NCBI RefSeq assembly: GCF_022023855.1 | Contig: NZ_CP059452.1 | Coordinates: 489,501-553,500, forward strand | Direction: 5' to 3' | DNA: 64,000 nt | Source: Azospirillum brasilense | GTDB taxonomy: Bacteria > Pseudomonadota > Alphaproteobacteria > Azospirillales > Azospirillaceae | Shown here: piece after piece, positions 63,756-64,000 of the stretch | Numbering within the stretch: position 1 is the stretch's first letter | How the letters are laid out: every line of letters starts with the position of its first letter | Program-made: the position numbers and the translations under genes | Notes under the pieces: model-generated | Databases searched by the model: none | What the model saw: the letters and a program-made list of their open reading frames with translations, nothing else | Told to the model about the DNA's origin: nothing

Positions 63756-64000
63756 TCAGTAGGCGTTGCGGTCCCAGAAAAGGAGGAGGGCGGTGCGCAC
63801 CATGATCTCGGCGTCCAGCCCCAGGGACCAGTTGTCGACGTAGTAGAGGTCGTGTTCGACGCGGCGGGCGGCGGTGTGGAGGTTGTCGATCTCGCCACGC
63901 AGCCCGTTCACCTGCGCCCATCCGGTGATTCCGGGGCGGACGCGGTGGCGGCAGGCGTAGTTCTCCACCGCCTCGTGGTACAGTACGTCCCCGGCCTTCA
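63756..64000 (-). CDS. Initiating sugar transferase (polyisoprenyl-phosphate hexose-1-P transferase), C-terminal part
   Basis: The frame runs in from the right edge, so only the last 81 residues are seen: KAGDVLYHEAVENYACRHRV, RPGITGWAQVNGLRGE, DLYYVDNWSLGLDAEIMVRT and the final DRNAY. These are the hallmarks of the bacterial sugar transferase domain that loads hexose-1-phosphate onto undecaprenyl phosphate at the start of exopolysaccharide synthesis. The usual membrane segments would lie outside the window. It is probably first in the polysaccharide operon seen here. Confidence 0.93.
   Translation of the reverse strand, partial: KAGDVLYHEAVENYACRHRVRPGITGWAQVNGLRGEIDNLHTAARRVEHDLYYVDNWSLGLDAEIMVRTALLLFWDRNAY

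Overview
The window looks like a replicon of an Azospirillum-type alphaproteobacterium (Rhodospirillales). This rests on high GC throughout, many sensory and two-component genes, tripartite tricarboxylate (TTT) and ABC uptake operons, an Anbu-type proteasome homologue and an exopolysaccharide locus. The genus is an inference from gene content and style; no rRNA or other marker gene is present. I saw no tRNA, rRNA, CRISPR array, insertion sequence or prophage.

Layout. 0-3.3 kb: N-terminal part of a membrane sensor (runs off the left edge), a hypothetical gene, a MarR regulator with a DUF1398 gene behind an apparently autoregulated promoter, and the decayed remains of a PAS-containing sensor gene. 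3.4-9.9 kb: a signalling module of two secreted family-3 solute-binding proteins, a large hybrid histidine kinase with C-terminal HPt, a single-domain response regulator and a convergent receiver-kinase. No transporter genes accompany the binding proteins, so they probably serve sensing. 10.3-11.0 kb: two coupled small genes with cysteine clusters. 11.0-18.5 kb (minus): a sugar-acid operon with IclR regulator, 2-keto-3-deoxygalactonokinase, KDPGal aldolase, TctCBA transporter, SMP-30 lactonase and SDR dehydrogenase, fitting an oxidative galactose/galactonate pathway without its dehydratase. 18.7-21.4 kb: clpB behind a heat-shock-like promoter. 21.5-29.3 kb (minus): an ABC importer plus amidohydrolase, Asp/Glu-racemase-family enzyme, hydantoinase (frameshifted) and amidase, with a divergent GntR regulator and a clear palindromic operator. 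30.8-31.9 kb: a tiny Gln-rich protein and Anbu. 32.1-39.3 kb: a spermidine/putrescine-type ABC transporter, HIU hydrolase on the opposite strand, an MFS transporter and a second amidase. 39.4-47.2 kb: a PAS-rich hybrid kinase, small proteins, a patatin-like protein, a methyltransferase and RNase J. 47.8-52.6 kb: a low-complexity BON protein, a GH15 enzyme and a frameshifted beta-helix gene. 52.9-56.6 kb: four regulators with degenerate receiver domains. 56.7-64 kb (minus): surface-polysaccharide genes (sugar-nucleotide dehydrogenase, three epimerase-type SDRs, GT4 and WecG-type glycosyltransferases, and the C-terminus of an initiating sugar transferase).

Two themes may be new. One is the module with two detached Venus-flytrap proteins beside a TorS/BvgS-like phosphorelay kinase. 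The other is a cluster of four pseudo-receiver regulators, in which the phospho-acceptor Asp is Asn three times and Ser once, lying against the polysaccharide locus. GC-rich palindromic repeats recur between genes, twice directly between a binding-protein gene and its permease gene. Two otherwise intact genes carry a single extra C in a C-rich run, which could be real mutations or sequencing errors.
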